Below, one piece after another: positions 63,631-64,000 of a stretch of 64,000 bases of DNA; within the stretch, counting starts at the first letter, position 1, and the number at the start of each line of letters is the position of its first letter. Position numbers and translations under genes: made by a program. Where the stretch lies: contig NZ_JALKAN010000003.1 of NCBI RefSeq assembly GCF_023015965.1, forward strand, positions 124,001-188,000, in the 5' to 3' direction. The DNA comes from Allomuricauda sp. F6463D. Its GTDB lineage: Bacteria; Bacteroidota; Bacteroidia; Flavobacteriales; Flavobacteriaceae. The notes beneath the pieces were generated by a model that was given only the letters and a program-made list of their open reading frames with translations, was not told where the DNA came from and searched no databases.

Positions 63631-64000
63631 TGAAAAAGTGCTTTCTCGCATTGGTCAGTTTTTTGGTCGCTCAAGGGGCTTTTGCCCAAGAGGGGGATGC
63701 CAAAATGCTCCAGGGAAAGGTTACCAGTACAGATAAGGACGTTATTGGTGTAGTGGTGCAGAACATCACAACAAAAGATGCCGTTATTACCGATTTGGAA
63801 GGTAACTTCGCTATCAATGCCCATGTTAATGATACTTTGGTGTTCTCCGCAGTGCATTTTTTAAAGAAGATTTTGCCGGTTACTTCATCCTTATATCAAT
63901 CCAATTTTTTTGAAGTGCCCATGCAAGAATTTGTAAATCAATTAAGGGAAGTTGTGGTACGCCCTTATGATTTAAGTGGGGATTTGAGCCGTGATGTGGA
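63630..64000 (+). CDS. Second carboxypeptidase-regulatory-like protein (3' end cut by window)
   Basis: The ATG at 63630 overlaps the previous stop codon by one base (TAATG). The visible 123 residues have a signal peptide (MKKCFLALVSFLVAQGAFAQ), MLQGKVTSTDKDVIGVVVQN, a TDLEGNFAINAHVNDTLVFSA segment (positions about 57-77) and LREVVVRPYDLSGD, paralogous to the upstream gene. The frame is still open at the window end, so the length and any further domains are unknown. Confidence 0.8.
   Translation, partial: MKKCFLALVSFLVAQGAFAQEGDAKMLQGKVTSTDKDVIGVVVQNITTKDAVITDLEGNFAINAHVNDTLVFSAVHFLKKILPVTSSLYQSNFFEVPMQEFVNQLREVVVRPYDLSGDLSRDV

Noticed and set aside
63421-63857. Minus-strand ORFs near the right end
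   Set aside because: They oppose two secreted-protein genes with good signal peptides and have poor composition.

Overview
This 64 kb window is a chromosomal segment from a member of the Bacteroidota, almost certainly family Flavobacteriaceae and probably a marine type (Muricauda/Allomuricauda-like; the genus is a guess). The signs are AT-rich DNA with the Bacteroidota -7 promoter box TAnnTTTG before many genes, almost no Shine-Dalgarno sequences, a short 287-residue primary sigma factor, a Na+-translocating NQR complex, a TamL-type lipoprotein BamA homologue, and type IX secretion (T9SS) components and cargo. No prophage, insertion sequence, CRISPR array or recognisable defence system was found.

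Layout. 1-2216: a small membrane protein, the ribosome-biogenesis GTPase EngB and an alpha/beta hydrolase, all on the minus strand. 2385-17914: a complete, tightly packed division and cell-wall (dcw) cluster, mraZ-rsmH-ftsL-ftsI-murE-mraY-murD-ftsW-murG-murC-ftsQ-ftsA-ftsZ, preceded by a 10-bp-phased repeat array that looks like the MraZ autoregulatory operator and closed by a terminator. 18014-24781: yqeY, a tRNA-Arg(TCG), a collagen-motif lipoprotein, a YHS lipoprotein, a DinB/NRDE/ATP-grasp run, and convergent to it glutathione peroxidase, DoxX, a YpdA-like thiol reductase and rpe. 24968-31744: housekeeping genes rpoD, pnp, rpsO, accD and fbaA plus one unknown lipoprotein. 31795-46012: tamL, a SpoU methyltransferase, porT, ubiE, trkA-trkH, an aminotransferase, a fatty acid desaturase, rsmG, apaG, a DUF3667 protein and the T9SS plug protein. 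46152-53671: nqrABCDEF, a small Nqr-associated gene, and apbE, which makes the covalent FMN links of NqrB and NqrC. 53672-59454: a methyltransferase, map, gpmI, a secreted ankyrin protein, a previously untracked 55-residue membrane protein, and M48 and M15 peptidases. 59534-64000: a surface module made of a fibre-like protein with five 43-residue tandem repeats, a T9SS type B cargo protein, and two adjacent carboxypeptidase-regulatory-like secreted proteins, the second cut by the window end.

Most of the window is conserved core genome. The less ordinary parts are the mraZ operator, the DinB/NRDE/ATP-grasp and YpdA neighbourhood, the loss of the AccD zinc-finger cysteines, the NqrB SGET motif, the new small ORF at 57634-57801, and the repeat-bearing surface module at the right end. 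I found no clearly undescribed multi-gene system; the best candidates are the last module and the thiol-linked neighbourhood. All family assignments come from reading motifs by eye, with no database search.
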